DNA of 56,370 nt from Pseudomonadota bacterium (GCA_021820845.1 JAKADC010000014.1:1-56370), one strand, 5' to 3'. Counted from the first letter of the stretch, positions 1-9,148 are shown. Numbers and translations: made by a program. Notes: generated by a model from the letters alone, not told the origin.

Positions 1-172
1 TGCTCTGGCGCTTGACCGCGGCGGCGAGCTTGCGCTTGCGCTCGGCGGTGGGCTTCTCGTAGAACTCGCGGGCGCGCAGTTCGGTCAAGAGGCCGACTTT
101 TTCGATTGAACGCTTGAAGCGGCGCAAGGCGACATCAAACGGCTCGTTTTCTTTGACTTTGACGTGAGGCAT
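1..172 (-). CDS. rpsU: 30S ribosomal protein S21 (3' part outside window)
   Basis: The reverse strand from an ATG at 172 reads [20 protein letters not shown], then an Arg/Lys-rich stretch ending at the window edge, so about 57 of the usual ~70 residues are present. This is the typical S21 start followed by the basic helical tail. S21 sits on the small ribosomal subunit near the mRNA exit region and assists initiation. It is divergent from tsaD with a 99-bp spacer, a common proteobacterial pairing. The C-terminus lies beyond base 1. Confidence 0.93.
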   Translation of the reverse strand, partial: MPHVKVKENEPFDVALRRFKRSIEKVGLLTELRAREFYEKPTAERKRKLAAAVKRQS

Positions 173-207
173 ATTTTGAAGACCGCTCCCGGAGAAGCTT
201 CCTGTGA

Positions 208-253
208 ACTGGAAAAACAAGAATAATAACAAGCCCGCAAGCTTTTTTCCAGT
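208..253. promoter_or_regulatory. Perfect 10-bp inverted repeat in the rpsU/tsaD divergent spacer
   Basis: ACTGGAAAAA at 208-217 is exactly complementary to TTTTTCCAGT at 244-253, with an A/T-rich 26-bp spacer. The element ends 18 bp before the tsaD ATG and lies about 36 bp upstream of the rpsU ATG. It could be a protein-binding site or a hairpin in a leader transcript. The A- and T-tracts give a terminator-like appearance in both directions. Function is not known. Confidence 0.5.
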
Positions 254-271
254 CCCCCGGTAGATCTCCCC

Positions 272-1354
272 ATGTTGGTGCTTGGCGTCGAATCCTCCTG
301 CGATGAAACCGGCGTCGCGCTGTATGACAGCGCGGCAGCCACGTCATCGTCGCGTCGCTCGGGCCTGCTCGCGCACGCGCTCCATTCGCAGATCGCCATG
401 CATAACGACTACGGCGGCGTCGTCCCCGAACTGGCGTCGCGCGACCATATCAGGCGCGTGCTGCCCCTGACGCGGCAGGTGCTCGCGGAGAGCGGCCGCA
501 CCCTCGCCGACATCGATGGCATTGCCTACACGCAGGGCCCCGGGCTTGCCGGCGCCCTGCTGGTCGGTGCGGGGATGGCTCGCGCCCTGGCGTATGCGCT
601 CGATATTCCCGCGGTCGGCGTGCATCATCTGGAAGGCCACATGCTGTCGCCGCTGATCTCCGACACGCCGCCCGGGTTCCCGTTCGTCGCCTTGCTGGTA
701 TCGGGCGGGCACACCCAGCTGATGCTGGTGTCCGGCATCGGCCGCTACACGCTGCTCGGCGAGACGCTCGACGACGCCGCCGGCGAGGCCTTCGACAAGA
801 CCGCGCAGCTGCTGGGCCTTGGCTATCCGGGCGGCCCGGCGCTGTCGAAGCTGGCGGCGACGGGCGACGCCAGCCGCTTCTCCCTGCCGCGCCCCATGCT
901 CAATTCGGGCGATTTCGATTTCAGCTTCAGCGGCCTGAAGACCGCGGTGCTGACGCTGGTGCGCAAGGCGGGACTCGGCAATGCCGCGGATATCGCCGCG
1001 GCGTTCCAGACAGCGGCGGTGGACGTGCTGGTGAACAAGAGTCTCGCGGCGTCCCTGCACTGCGGGGCGACGCGGCTGGTCGTCGCCGGCGGCGTGGGCG
1101 CGAACGCGCTGCTGCGCGAGCGGCTCACTCGCGAGGCGGCGTCACGCGGCATCGAGGTGTTTTACCCGCGGCTCGAATTTTGCACGGACAACGGTGCGAT
1201 GATCGCCTACGCCGGCGCGCAGCGGCTCGCAGCGCAATCGAACACCGCGCCCGATCTGGGATTTGCGGTGAAGCCCCGCTGGGAACTCGCGACGCTCGAC
1301 GCCGTGCAGGCGCCTAGCGGCGAAAAATCGGATACGCCTCGCGCAGCGCCTTGA
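272..1354 (+). CDS. tsaD: tRNA N6-adenosine threonylcarbamoyltransferase TsaD
   Basis: TsaD is the catalytic ASKHA-fold subunit that transfers the threonylcarbamoyl group to A37 of ANN-decoding tRNAs, with TsaB and TsaE. The protein has 360 aa, slightly longer than the usual ~340. It opens with [14 protein letters not shown] and has the metal-binding pair in HHLEGH (His119, His123), the VSGGHTQL phosphate-binding segment, and [12 protein letters not shown] near the C-terminus. The ATG at 272 places the conserved [11 protein letters not shown] at the N-terminus, as in homologs. A Ser/Ala/Arg-rich loop at residues ~20-30 seems inserted relative to the compact E. coli form. The 3' end overlaps the convergent gene by 41 bp. 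Confidence 0.96.
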   Translation: MLVLGVESSCDETGVALYDSAAATSSSRRSGLLAHALHSQIAMHNDYGGVVPELASRDHIRRVLPLTRQVLAESGRTLADIDGIAYTQGPGLAGALLVGAGMARALAYALDIPAVGVHHLEGHMLSPLISDTPPGFPFVALLVSGGHTQLMLVSGIGRYTLLGETLDDAAGEAFDKTAQLLGLGYPGGPALSKLAATGDASRFSLPRPMLNSGDFDFSFSGLKTAVLTLVRKAGLGNAADIAAAFQTAAVDVLVNKSLAASLHCGATRLVVAGGVGANALLRERLTREAASRGIEVFYPRLEFCTDNGAMIAYAGAQRLAAQSNTAPDLGFAVKPRWELATLDAVQAPSGEKSDTPRAAP

Positions 1355-2114
1355 GCCATCTCTCGCCGCCGGTGAAGCGCGCCATCTGATCCGGAAACAG
1401 CAGAAACCCCACGACCACCGCCATCACGCAGACCAGAAGCAGGGTGCCGAAAACGCTTTCGGGACGCAGCACGCCCCAGTAGCGGCTGACCAGGAACAGC
1501 GTGTCCTTCTTGTGTTCCGACATGGCCAGCCAGCGGCGCAGCAGCTTGACGGCAAGGTAGGCCGCATAGCCGCCCGCCAGCGAGGCGAACACGATGCGGA
1601 AGATGGCGAAGACGTCCAGCCCGCCGCCGAGATACTCGTGATACAGCCAGGACACGAATCCCAGCGACAGCGAGGCCAGGATCGCGATGGCGACGTTTAT
1701 GAACAGGCGCCGGCGCTCGCGCGCGAGGTCGCGCTGGCGCTCGATGAAAAAGCTGTCGACTTCGCGCTTGAAGTATTCGACCTTTTCCTGGACGAGCGAC
1801 GAGAATTCCGCCTTGGCGTGGACGATGCGCGCGTCCATCAGCGTGCCGAGCCGCTCGCCCGCGTAGTCGACCAGTTCGCGCACGTCGTCCTTGGTGAACT
1901 GCCGCTGCTCGTGCAATTCGTCCGAAATCTTGTCGAGCTTGGCGTCGATCTCCTGGCTGGCGCGCCAGATGACGTCCTTCAGCTCGGTCCCGGCCTGCGA
2001 CACCCCTTCCCTGACAACGCCCGACAGACGATCGCCCGCGTGTTCGATCGCCTCGCGAGACACTTCGGCGAGGCTTTCCTTTGCGTGTTCGATACTTTTG
2101 TCGAAGAAGGCCAT
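1314..2114 (-). CDS. Hypothetical membrane protein with long coiled-coil N-terminus
   Basis: The predicted protein has 266 aa and I do not recognise a named family. Residues 1-135 are highly charged, lack Pro and look like amphipathic helix or coiled coil. Hydrophobic segments follow at ~138-158, 168-190 and 221-240, with a short basic tail. I chose the ATG at 2114 ([14 protein letters not shown]). The open frame extends upstream, but that part lies antisense to or inside plsY and has random composition. plsY ends in front of it and reads in the same direction, so the two may be co-transcribed. The last 41 bp overlap tsaD tail to tail. The layout suggests an inner-membrane protein with a cytoplasmic helical domain, but no function can be assigned. 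Confidence 0.75.
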   Translation of the reverse strand: MAFFDKSIEHAKESLAEVSREAIEHAGDRLSGVVREGVSQAGTELKDVIWRASQEIDAKLDKISDELHEQRQFTKDDVRELVDYAGERLGTLMDARIVHAKAEFSSLVQEKVEYFKREVDSFFIERQRDLARERRRLFINVAIAILASLSLGFVSWLYHEYLGGGLDVFAIFRIVFASLAGGYAAYLAVKLLRRWLAMSEHKKDTLFLVSRYWGVLRPESVFGTLLLVCVMAVVVGFLLFPDQMARFTGGERWLKALREAYPIFRR

Positions 2115-2128
2115 ATGAGAACTGGGCT

Positions 2129-2731
2129 TCAGGAGCGGGCGCCGATGCGGCCTTCCCGGCCGGTTACCAGTTTGACGAGGTTGGTCTTGTGACGATAGAT
2201 CAGCAGCAGCGTGATCGCCAATACGGCCATTGCCGTGGGGCCCCAGCCGATCAGCAGGCCCGCGTAGACCGGGGCGAGCACGGCGGCGACGAGCGCGGCG
2301 AGCGAGGAAATACGGAACATCGCGGCGACGAGCAGCCAGGTCGCCAGGCAGGCCAGCCCCAGCCAGGGGTTCAGTCCGAGCAATACGCCAAGTGCGGTGG
2401 CGACGCCCTTGCCTCCCTGGAACCGGAAAAATACCGGAAACAGGTGCCCGATGAAGACTGCCAGCGCGCACAGCAGGACGACGTCTTCCGAGAGGCCGAA
2501 CGCCGGCGCGAGCGCACGCGCCAGCACCACCGCGGCCCAGCCCTTCATCGCATCGCCGAGCAGCGTCAGCGCTGCCGCCGCCTTGCGCCCGGTGCGCAAC
2601 ACGTTGGTGGCGCCGGGGTTACCCGAACCGAAACTGCGCGGGTCGGGCAGGCGCATGGCGCGGCTGACGATCACGGCAAACGAGAGGGAGCCGAGCAGGT
2701 AGGCAGCGGCGATAAACAGCAGCGTGGTCAT
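2129..2731 (-). CDS. plsY: Acyl-phosphate:glycerol-3-phosphate acyltransferase PlsY
   Basis: PlsY makes lysophosphatidic acid from acyl-phosphate and glycerol-3-phosphate in the inner membrane, the first step of phospholipid synthesis in the PlsX/PlsY route. The 200-aa protein is close to the family norm and has about five membrane segments. It shows the three family loops: [13 protein letters not shown] with the following Asp-Pro, [16 protein letters not shown], and [18 protein letters not shown]. It is divergent from folB with a 257-bp spacer. Confidence 0.95.
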   Translation of the reverse strand: MTTLLFIAAAYLLGSLSFAVIVSRAMRLPDPRSFGSGNPGATNVLRTGRKAAAALTLLGDAMKGWAAVVLARALAPAFGLSEDVVLLCALAVFIGHLFPVFFRFQGGKGVATALGVLLGLNPWLGLACLATWLLVAAMFRISSLAALVAAVLAPVYAGLLIGWGPTAMAVLAITLLLIYRHKTNLVKLVTGREGRIGARS

Positions 2732-2988
2732 GAAGATTCGTTCGTGGACAAGAGGGGATACGCCGCGCGGGCCGGTTTCAGTCCGGGCGCAAGGCGCGCA
2801 ATTGTGTCATTCACATCGAGCGGCGCGCAACGTCCGGCTGCGCCGCAGCCCTGGGGATGCAATCACGTTCCGCTGGCCTCGGACTTCGCGGCGATCCGCG
2901 TCGGCTTGCAAGCTTCGCCCAATTTATCCATCAACGAATCCTGAATCAGTAAAATGGCGGATTTTGGTTGAGCCCCCGGGGCGGCACG
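2732..2988. other. plsY/folB divergent intergenic region
   Basis: This 257-bp spacer holds the 5' regions of plsY (minus) and folB (plus). I see no ORF with coding character and no tRNA-like fold. The only recognisable element is a TAAAAT box close to folB, listed separately. Confidence 0.6.
2950..2955 (+). promoter_or_regulatory. Candidate -10 box for folB
   Basis: TAAAAT starts 39 bp upstream of the folB ATG and is followed by a G/C-rich GGCGG. The same arrangement recurs before several other first genes in this window. No convincing -35 partner is visible at 16-18 bp. Confidence 0.35.
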
Positions 2989-3351
2989 ATGGATATTCTA
3001 TTTTTGCGGGACTTCCGTCTCGAACTGATTATCGGCATATACGAGTGGGAACGCAAAGTACCGCAACCCGTCCGGCTCGATCTCGAAATCGGCCTGCCCG
3101 ACAGCAAGGCGGGCGGCACCGACAACGTCGCCGACACCATCGACTACGGCGCGGTGGCCAAGCGGGTGAAGGAATATCTGCACCATGCGCCGCAGCCGAT
3201 CACGCTGGTCGAGTCGGTCGCGGAACACGTGGCCGCGATCGTGCGCGACGAATTCGGGGCGCCGTGGGTGAAGGTGTCGGTGACCAAGTTCGCCATCGTG
3301 CCGGGTATCAAGGAGCTCGGCATCACGATCGAGCGCGGCGCGCGCCCGTGA
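2989..3351 (+). CDS. folB: Dihydroneopterin aldolase
   Basis: FolB converts 7,8-dihydroneopterin to 6-hydroxymethyl-dihydropterin and glycolaldehyde in folate synthesis. The 120-aa product starts MDILFLRDFRLELIIGIYEWE and contains the family core: L.LEIGLP, then DTIDYGAVAKRVKEYL, VESVAEHVA and a C-terminal VKVSVTKFAIVPG. I prefer the ATG at 2989 over the upstream TTG at 2968 because homologs begin at MDI.FL. The stop overlaps the next gene in a GTGA junction, so it is the first gene of a three-gene translationally coupled run. Confidence 0.95.
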   Translation: MDILFLRDFRLELIIGIYEWERKVPQPVRLDLEIGLPDSKAGGTDNVADTIDYGAVAKRVKEYLHHAPQPITLVESVAEHVAAIVRDEFGAPWVKVSVTKFAIVPGIKELGITIERGARP

Positions 3352-4085
3352 GCCTGGAACACGCCGCTGCCATGGCGGCCATCCTGCTGGCGGCATACTT
3401 CATCCGGGGCATCGCCGGCTTCGGCTCGGGGCTGATCGCGGTGCCGCTGCTGGCGCTGTTTCTGCCGCTTAAGTTCGTGGTGCCGCTGATCCTGCTGCTG
3501 GATTTCACCGCGTCGGTGGTGATTGGCGGGCTTCACTTCAGGCGCGTGCAATGGGCCGAAATCGCCGTGCTGATTCCGTTCGGCATCGTCGGCGTGGTGC
3601 TGGGCACCCGCCTGCTGCTCGATCTGCCGACCGGGCCGATGCTGGTCGCGCTGGCTGGCTTCGTATTCGTCTTTGCAATGCGCAGCGTGTTGAACATCCG
3701 CGGCGACAAGCCGATCTCGCGCGGATGGGCGGTTCCGGCGGCGCTGACCGGCGGCACGGTAGGCGCCTTGTTCGGCACGGGCGGGCCGCCGTACGTGATC
3801 TACCTCACCCACCGCGTCCACGACAAAAGCGATCTGCGCGCGACGTTTTCGGCCTTGTTCTTTGCGGACGGGATGTCGCGCATCATAAGCTTTCTGATAG
3901 CCGGGCTGTTGCTGAGCGCCAAGGTCTGGGTGACTTACGTCGCGGCGCTGCCGATCATGCTCGGCGCGCTCTATGTCGGCGGCCGCGCGCACGTGGGCCT
4001 CAGCGCATCGCAGATGGGACGGCTGATCGGTGTATTGTTGCTGGTATCGAGCGTGTCGCTATTGTTCAAGGCGCTGCAGACATGA
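3348..4085 (+). CDS. TauE/SafE-type sulfite/anion exporter family permease
   Basis: This 245-aa hydrophobic protein has about eight membrane segments. It carries the duplicated family signature: IAGFGSGLIAVPLL in the first half and LFGTGGPPYVIYL in the second. TauE/SafE members move sulfite, sulfoacetate or other small anions across the inner membrane; the substrate here is not evident. I take the GTG at 3348, which overlaps the folB stop (GTGA); an ATG at 3372 is the alternative. Its stop overlaps the next ATG (ATGA), supporting operon expression. The longer upstream open frame is antisense-like or overlaps folB and is not coding. Confidence 0.88.
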   Translation: MSLEHAAAMAAILLAAYFIRGIAGFGSGLIAVPLLALFLPLKFVVPLILLLDFTASVVIGGLHFRRVQWAEIAVLIPFGIVGVVLGTRLLLDLPTGPMLVALAGFVFVFAMRSVLNIRGDKPISRGWAVPAALTGGTVGALFGTGGPPYVIYLTHRVHDKSDLRATFSALFFADGMSRIISFLIAGLLLSAKVWVTYVAALPIMLGALYVGGRAHVGLSASQMGRLIGVLLLVSSVSLLFKALQT

Positions 4086-5038
4086 GCGGGCAGGAAGCAC
4101 TGCATTTCCAGAGCGTGGCGTTCAGCGGGCTTGCGCCGGGGGCGCGGCTCATTGTGCTGGGCGCGGTGCACGGCAACGAAACCTGCGGGACCCGGGCGAT
4201 CCGCCGCGCCATCGCGGAGATCGAATCCGGCCGGCTGGACGTCGCCGCCGGCAGCGTGACCTTCGTCCCGGTCGCCAACCCGCTCGCCTATGCCCGCCGC
4301 CGGCGCATGGGCGACCGCAATCTCAACCGCAGTCTCGTCCCCACCGATACGCCGGTCGAATTCGAGGACCACGTCGCCAACTGGCTGTGTCCGCTGCTGG
4401 CGGAGCACGACGCGCTGCTCGATCTGCATTCGTTTCACACGGCGGGCGAGCCCTTCGTCATGCTGGGGCCTGAGGACAACAACGGCACGCTCGAGCCGTT
4501 TTCACGTTCCGCCGAGGAAACCGCACTGGCACTGCGCCTGGGCGTGCGCCGCTTCGTCGACGGCTGGCTCGACACCTACGCCGCCGGTGTCGCGAGGCGG
4601 CTGGCAGCAGGGGCGTCGGCGCACGAAGCCGATATCCATTACGGCGTGGGCACCACCGAATACATGCGCGCCCACGGCGGCATCGCGCTCACGCTGGAAT
4701 GCGGACAGCACGACGATCCCGCCGCACCCGCGGTGGCCTACCGTGCGATCCACAATGCGCTGGCCCACCTGGGACTGAGCGGCGCGCCCGCGCCGGCGGC
4801 CGCGACCGCCACCGAGGCGCTCCGCCTATACGGGGTCGTCGATCGTGACGAGGCCGGTGACCGGTTCGATCGCGACTGGGCGAGCTTCGATCGCGTGCAT
4901 GCAGGCGAGCTTATCGGCACGCGTCATGACGGCACGCGCGTGGTGGCGGATCAAGACGGCTACGTCGTGTTTCCCAATCCCGGCGCGCTGCCGGGGCAGG
5001 AGTGGTTCTATCTGGCGAGGCCGAGCGGCCGCGTGTGA
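4082..5038 (+). CDS. Succinylglutamate desuccinylase/aspartoacylase-type M14 metallohydrolase
   Basis: The 318-aa protein matches the AstE/AspA branch of the M14 zinc carboxypeptidase fold. HGNETCG (His30, Glu33) and LLDLHSFHT (His116) provide the expected zinc ligands, and the GDRNLNR segment matches the substrate-binding region. A smaller C-terminal beta-type domain (~235-318) follows, also usual in this family. It should cleave an N-acyl or similar amide; substrate and pathway cannot be read from the sequence. The ATG at 4082 overlaps the stop of the upstream permease. It converges on xerD with only 3 bp between. Confidence 0.85.
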   Translation: MSGQEALHFQSVAFSGLAPGARLIVLGAVHGNETCGTRAIRRAIAEIESGRLDVAAGSVTFVPVANPLAYARRRRMGDRNLNRSLVPTDTPVEFEDHVANWLCPLLAEHDALLDLHSFHTAGEPFVMLGPEDNNGTLEPFSRSAEETALALRLGVRRFVDGWLDTYAAGVARRLAAGASAHEADIHYGVGTTEYMRAHGGIALTLECGQHDDPAAPAVAYRAIHNALAHLGLSGAPAPAAATATEALRLYGVVDRDEAGDRFDRDWASFDRVHAGELIGTRHDGTRVVADQDGYVVFPNPGALPGQEWFYLARPSGRV

Positions 5039-5041
5039 AAT

Positions 5042-5932
5042 TTAGCCGCGCGGGTGGTGTTGCGCGTGCAACTGCTTGAGACGTTCGCGGGCGACATGGG
5101 TATAGATCTGCGTCGTCGAAATGTCGCTGTGGCCGAGCAGCATCTGGACGACCCGCAGGTCGGCGCCGTGGTTCAGCAGGTGGGTGGCGAAGGCATGGCG
5201 CAGCGTGTGCGGCGACAGCGGGCTGACGACGCCGGCGGCTCGCGCACGCCGCTTGATCAGATACCAGAACGCCTGGCGCGTCATGGCGCCCCCGCGGACG
5301 GTCACGAACACGGCATCGGAGAGGTTTTTTTCCAGCAGTTGCGGCCGCGCGTCCGTCATATAGCGCTTGAGCCAGTGCACCGCTTCCTCGCCGAGCGGCA
5401 CGAGGCGGTCCTTGTTGCCCTTGCCGGTGACGCGCAGCACGCCGTCGTTGAGATTCACGGCCGTGAGCTTCAGGCCGATCAGTTCCGATACCCGCAAGCC
5501 AGTGGCATACAGCGTCTCCAGCATCGCGCGGTCGCGGAGCCCGAGCGGCTCGGCGGAGCCGGCGCTGGCGAGCAGGCGTTCAACGTCCGCCTCGGTCAGC
5601 GTCTTGGGCAGCGCGCGGGGCAGCTTGGGGCGATCCAGGTTGAGCGTGGGGTCGGCGTCGATCAGGCTTTCGCGCAGCAGATAGCGGTAAAACCGCTTGA
5701 GTGCCGAGCTGTAGCGCGCCGCGCTGCGTGGATGGCTGCGGCGGGCGAAACGCCATGCCAGGTAGGCCTCGACGTCGCCGGGCGCGGCGCTGCCGAGGGC
5801 TTGTCCGCGCGCTGCTTCCAGCCAGGCGGAGAAGGCTGTCAGGTCACGCCGGTAGGCTGCCAGCGTCAGGTCCGCGAGCCCGTCTTCGAGCCACAGATGG
5901 TCGCAGAAGCGGTCAATCAGGGCGTCGCTCAT
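5042..5932 (-). CDS. xerD: Site-specific tyrosine recombinase XerD
   Basis: XerD acts with XerC at dif to resolve chromosome dimers under FtsK control. The 296-aa length is typical. Catalytic residues are all present: Arg147 (ATGLRVSELIGL), Lys171 (KGNKDR), His242 and Arg245 (HTLRHAFATHLL), His268 (LLGHSDISTT) and Tyr277 (QIYTHV). The SAM-like core-binding domain covers residues 1-~90. The sequence and housekeeping setting fit XerD rather than a phage integrase; no att-like repeat or tRNA is nearby. Its start overlaps the end of ogt by 20 bp. Confidence 0.93.
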   Translation of the reverse strand: MSDALIDRFCDHLWLEDGLADLTLAAYRRDLTAFSAWLEAARGQALGSAAPGDVEAYLAWRFARRSHPRSAARYSSALKRFYRYLLRESLIDADPTLNLDRPKLPRALPKTLTEADVERLLASAGSAEPLGLRDRAMLETLYATGLRVSELIGLKLTAVNLNDGVLRVTGKGNKDRLVPLGEEAVHWLKRYMTDARPQLLEKNLSDAVFVTVRGGAMTRQAFWYLIKRRARAAGVVSPLSPHTLRHAFATHLLNHGADLRVVQMLLGHSDISTTQIYTHVARERLKQLHAQHHPRG

Positions 5933-6383
5933 GGGCCAGCAGCCAGGTTTTCACATCCAGCGGCGCCCCACGCGAGGCGTGCATGAACCCGCCCAGCCCG
6001 TTCGCGGCCACCACGCGGTGGCATGGGATCAGGATCGGCAGCGGATTGGAGGCACAGGCCTGGCCGACTGCGCGGGCGGCGGTACCGAGTCGCTTCGCCA
6101 GGCCGCCGTAGGTCACCGGGCGGCCGGCGGGGATCCCCATCAGAGCGTGCCACACCCGCAACTGGAACGGCGTCCCGGATGGCACGTAGAGCAGATCGAA
6201 TTCATGCGCGGGATCGTGCCAGTAGGCGTCGAGTTCACGCGCGAGCCGATGGACGCGCGCGTCGGCCGCGCCGGAAGCGGGGACGCTGGTCGGCAGGAAG
6301 TCGAGCCGCGTCAGCGCCTCGCCTGCAAAACAGGCGCCGAGATGGCAGGGCGGCGCTTTCAGTACGACGTCGTAGGTCGGCAT
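5913..6383 (-). CDS. ogt: Methylated-DNA--[protein]-cysteine S-methyltransferase
   Basis: Ogt removes methyl groups from O6-methylguanine in DNA by suicide transfer to a cysteine. The 156-aa protein has the single-domain architecture, with the helix-turn-helix region (GTAARAVGQACASNPLPI) leading into the active site PCHRVV (Cys121). There is no Ada-type N-terminal regulatory domain. I use the ATG at 6383 (MPTYDVVLKAPP); the longer frame upstream runs antisense to trpB2. It lies between trpB2 and xerD, all reading the same way. Confidence 0.93.
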   Translation of the reverse strand: MPTYDVVLKAPPCHLGACFAGEALTRLDFLPTSVPASGAADARVHRLARELDAYWHDPAHEFDLLYVPSGTPFQLRVWHALMGIPAGRPVTYGGLAKRLGTAARAVGQACASNPLPILIPCHRVVAANGLGGFMHASRGAPLDVKTWLLAHERRPD

Positions 6384-6426
6384 CGCAGATCGCGGATCGG
6401 GAAGCGGGCCATCCGGGAACGTCGCT

Positions 6427-7782
6427 TCACGCGGGGACCTTCGGCAGGTGTTCCAGCGCCGCACGGATGGCCTGCTCGGGGTAGACGTAGTCTTCCAGCT
6501 TGCCGCCGAAGTAGCTGTCGTAGGCGGCCATGTCGAAATGGCCGTGGCCGGACAGGTTGAAGAACAGCGTTTTCCGCTCGCCCGTTTCCTTGCAGCGCAG
6601 CGCTTCGTCGATGCACGCGGCGATGGCATGGTTGGATTCGGGGGCGGGGACGATGCCCTCCGCGCGCGCGAAGGTCACGCCGGCCTTGAAAGTGGCGAGC
6701 TGCGGAATCGCGACAGCCTCGATCAATTTCTCGTGATAGAGCTGAGACACCAGCGCGGAGTCCCCGTGATAGCGCAGGCCGCCGGCATGGATGCTCGGCG
6801 GCATGAAGTCGTGGCCAAGGGTGTACATCAGCATCATCGGGGTGAGCTTGGCGGTGTCGCCGAAGTCGTAGGCGTAATGGCCGCGCGTCAGTGTCGGGCA
6901 GGAGGACGGCTCGACGGCCACCAGCCGCACCTGCTTGCCTGCCGCCTTGTCGGCGAAGAAGGGGAAGGCGGCACCGCCGAAATTCGAGCCGCCGCCGCAG
7001 GGCGCGAAGATCATGTCGGGATAGTCGCCGGCCTTGTCGAACTGCTTCTTGGCCTCGAGGCCGATGATGGTCTGGTGCAGCAGCACGTGATTGAGGACCG
7101 ATCCGAGCGCGTAGTTGGTGTCGGCGTGCGTGGCGGCGTCCTCCACCGCTTCGGATATCGCCAGGCCAAGCGAGCCCGGGTTGTCCGGGTCCGCCGCCAG
7201 CGCTGCGCGCCCGGCGTCGGTTTCGACGGAGGGACTGGCGAACACTTCGGCGCCCCAGGTCTGTATCATCGAGCGGCGATAGGGCTTCTGGCCGTAGCTC
7301 ACCTTGACCATGTAGACCCGCACCTCCAGTCCGAACATCTGCCCGGCGAGCGCCATCGAGCAGCCCCACTGCCCCGCGCCGGTCTCGGTGGCGATGCGCT
7401 TGATGCCGGCTTCGGCGTTGTAATAGGCCTGGGCGACCGAGGTGTTGACCTTGTGCGAGCCGGCAGGCGAGACGCCTTCGTACTTGTAATAGATCCTGGC
7501 CGGGGTGCCGAGCGCGGCTTCCAGCCGATGCGCGCGGAACAGCGGCGAGGGTCGCCACAGCTGGTAGATCTCGCGCACCTTGTCGGGAATGGGGATCCAC
7601 CTTTCGGCGGACATTTCCTGCTCGATCAGGCTCATCGGAAAGATCGCCGTCAGCGCGTCCGGGCCGATCGGCTTGCCGTCCGGACCCAGTGGCGGGGCCG
7701 GCGGGTTGGGCATGTCGGCGACAACGTTGTACCAGTGGGAGGGAATCTCGGATTCGTCCAGCAGAATCTTTGTCTGTTGCAT
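6427..7782 (-). CDS. trpB2: Tryptophan synthase beta chain-like protein TrpB2
   Basis: This is a PLP-dependent fold type II enzyme of the TrpB2 group, which condenses indole and serine without requiring TrpA. The protein has 451 aa, longer than TrpB1 (~400) as expected for TrpB2. The PLP lysine is Lys111 in GSHKVNTS, the glycine loop is CGGGSNFGG, and ETGAGQWG is the indole-side motif. The ATG at 7782 is preferred over upstream starts because GAGGAAG lies 8 nt before it. It is isolated from any trp operon. A 5' palindrome inside a possible promoter is listed separately. The in vivo role could be indole salvage or serine-related chemistry. Confidence 0.92.
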   Translation of the reverse strand: MQQTKILLDESEIPSHWYNVVADMPNPPAPPLGPDGKPIGPDALTAIFPMSLIEQEMSAERWIPIPDKVREIYQLWRPSPLFRAHRLEAALGTPARIYYKYEGVSPAGSHKVNTSVAQAYYNAEAGIKRIATETGAGQWGCSMALAGQMFGLEVRVYMVKVSYGQKPYRRSMIQTWGAEVFASPSVETDAGRAALAADPDNPGSLGLAISEAVEDAATHADTNYALGSVLNHVLLHQTIIGLEAKKQFDKAGDYPDMIFAPCGGGSNFGGAAFPFFADKAAGKQVRLVAVEPSSCPTLTRGHYAYDFGDTAKLTPMMLMYTLGHDFMPPSIHAGGLRYHGDSALVSQLYHEKLIEAVAIPQLATFKAGVTFARAEGIVPAPESNHAIAACIDEALRCKETGERKTLFFNLSGHGHFDMAAYDSYFGGKLEDYVYPEQAIRAALEHLPKVPA

Positions 7783-7823
7783 GCTCGGCTTCCTCATTGA
7801 TCTTGTGCGGTGTGGTGCCGGCA

Positions 7824-7852
7824 ATGATTGACGACCCGCGGGTTTCCGTCAA
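7824..7852 (-). promoter_or_regulatory. Candidate trpB2 promoter with embedded palindrome
   Basis: On the minus strand TTGACG (7852-7847) and AATCAT (7829-7824) are separated by 17 bp. The spacer contains the perfect palindrome ACCCGCGGGT (7834-7843), and TTGACG itself pairs with CGTCAA at 7833-7828. A repressor site between -35 and -10 is one reading; a simple hairpin is another. The element starts ~42 bp before the trpB2 ATG. Confidence 0.35.
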
Positions 7853-7872
7853 ATGCGCCGGAGCCGGCGGCG

Positions 7873-7903
7873 CAAACAAAAACGCCCGCATGGGAGCGGG
7901 CGT
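7873..7903 (-). terminator. Rho-independent terminator after rplS
   Basis: Reading the minus strand, ACGCCCGC and GCGGGCGT form an 8-bp GC-rich stem around a 6-nt loop (arms at 7896-7903 and 7882-7889), followed by TTTTGTTTG. It lies 23 bp past the rplS stop and closes the ffh/rpsP-rimM-trmD-rplS block. Confidence 0.85.
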
Positions 7904-7925
7904 CTTGCGTAACACGGCAGGCTGC

Positions 7926-8309
7926 TTATTCGGCAGCCGTCGCCGCGGCCTTGCGGGCGGGCAGCTTTTCCTTGATGCGGGCGGACTTGCCGGAGCGCTC
8001 GCGCAGGTAGTACAGCTTGGCGCGTCGAACATCGCCGCGGCGCTTGACCTCGACGCTGGCGACCAGCGGCGAGTAGGTCTGGAAGGTGCGCTCGACGCCT
8101 TCGCCGGCGGAAATCTTGCGCACCGTGAAGGCGGAGTTGAGGCCGCGGTTGCGCTTGGCGATGACCACGCCTTCATAGGCCTGGAGACGCTCGCGGTTGC
8201 CTTCCTTCACCTTCACCTGGACGACGACGGTGTCGCCGGGGGCGAAGGGGGGAACCGTTTTGCCCAGGCGGGCGATTTCTTCCTGCTCGAGTTGCTCGAT
8301 GATGTTCAT
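7926..8309 (-). CDS. rplS: 50S ribosomal protein L19
   Basis: L19 sits at the 30S-50S interface. The 127-aa product starts [20 protein letters not shown] and has [45 protein letters not shown] and [11 protein letters not shown], which are diagnostic. I chose the ATG at 8309, preceded by AAGGAA; an ATG 15 bp upstream would add five non-conserved residues. It is the last gene of the rpsP-rimM-trmD-rplS operon, followed by a strong terminator. Confidence 0.97.
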   Translation of the reverse strand: MNIIEQLEQEEIARLGKTVPPFAPGDTVVVQVKVKEGNRERLQAYEGVVIAKRNRGLNSAFTVRKISAGEGVERTFQTYSPLVASVEVKRRGDVRRAKLYYLRERSGKSARIKEKLPARKAAATAAE

Positions 8310-8440
8310 GCTGTTTCCTTGCATCTGGCGGGAGAGGTGCGTCGCAGATCGCTTGCTGATCCTGGACGGACGTCACGCCGTTTCACATTGGCCCGGAAAG
8401 GCCGCTCAAATTCCGGTTCGCCTGCTGCCAGGCGGCCGGA

Positions 8441-9148
8441 TCAATCCTGTTTCTTCTGCCACCGCTCCAGCAGATCGGGGCGCAGCGCCGCGGTGAGCCG
8501 GAGGCTTTCTTCGTGCCGCCACTTCGCGATCGCCGCGTGGTTGCCGCTTTTCAGCACGCCCGGCACCTCCAGGCCCTGCCATACCTCGGGCCGCGTGTAG
8601 TGCGGGCAATCGAGCAGCCCCTGGCTGAACGAATCCTGCGCGGCCGATTCCGCATCGTTCAGCGCGCCCGGCAACTGCCGGACGACAGCATCCATCAGCG
8701 CCAGCGCGGGGAGTTCGCCGCCCGACAGCACGAAGTCGCCGAGCGAGATCTCCTCGTCCACGCGGCGCTGCAGCAGCCGCTCGTCGATGCCTTCATAGCG
8801 CCCGCACAGCAAAACCAGCGCGGGTTTTTCCTTCAGTTCCATCACCCGCCGATGCGCAAGCGGGCGGCCGCGGGGGGAAAAATGCACCACCCACGGTGCC
8901 AAATTCTCGCTGGCCAGTTCCTGCTGCACCGCGTTCAGCGCGCGATCCAGCGGTTCGGCCAGCATCAGCATGCCGGGGCCGCCGCCGTAAGGCCGGTCGT
9001 CCACCGTGCGATGCGGGTCGTCGGTGAAGTCGCGCGGGTTCCACGCCTTGAAGCGGTAAAGCCCGCGGTCCAGCGCCCGCCGCGTGATGCCGTAATCCAG
9101 TACGGCATCGAACATCTCGGGGAAGAGCGTGACCGCATCGATGCGCAT
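8441..9148 (-). CDS. trmD: tRNA (guanine37-N1)-methyltransferase
   Basis: TrmD is the SPOUT methyltransferase that makes m1G37 in tRNAs with G36, preventing +1 frameshifting. The 235-aa protein starts [14 protein letters not shown] and shows YGGGPGMLM, the trefoil-knot segment [32 protein letters not shown] and the C-terminal HYTRP..WQG.EVP. Its ATG shares a base with the rimM stop region (rimM ends at 9148), so the two are translationally coupled. Confidence 0.97.
   Translation of the reverse strand: MRIDAVTLFPEMFDAVLDYGITRRALDRGLYRFKAWNPRDFTDDPHRTVDDRPYGGGPGMLMLAEPLDRALNAVQQELASENLAPWVVHFSPRGRPLAHRRVMELKEKPALVLLCGRYEGIDERLLQRRVDEEISLGDFVLSGGELPALALMDAVVRQLPGALNDAESAAQDSFSQGLLDCPHYTRPEVWQGLEVPGVLKSGNHAAIAKWRHEESLRLTAALRPDLLERWQKKQD

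Noticed and set aside
2724..3347. Upstream part of the 453-codon frame ahead of the TauE-type gene
   Set aside because: It overlaps folB out of frame and lacks conserved sequence; the GTG at 3348 fits the GTGA coupling.
5042..5932. Integrase of a mobile element
   Set aside because: Sequence and length match chromosomal XerD; no att repeats, tRNA or phage genes are nearby.
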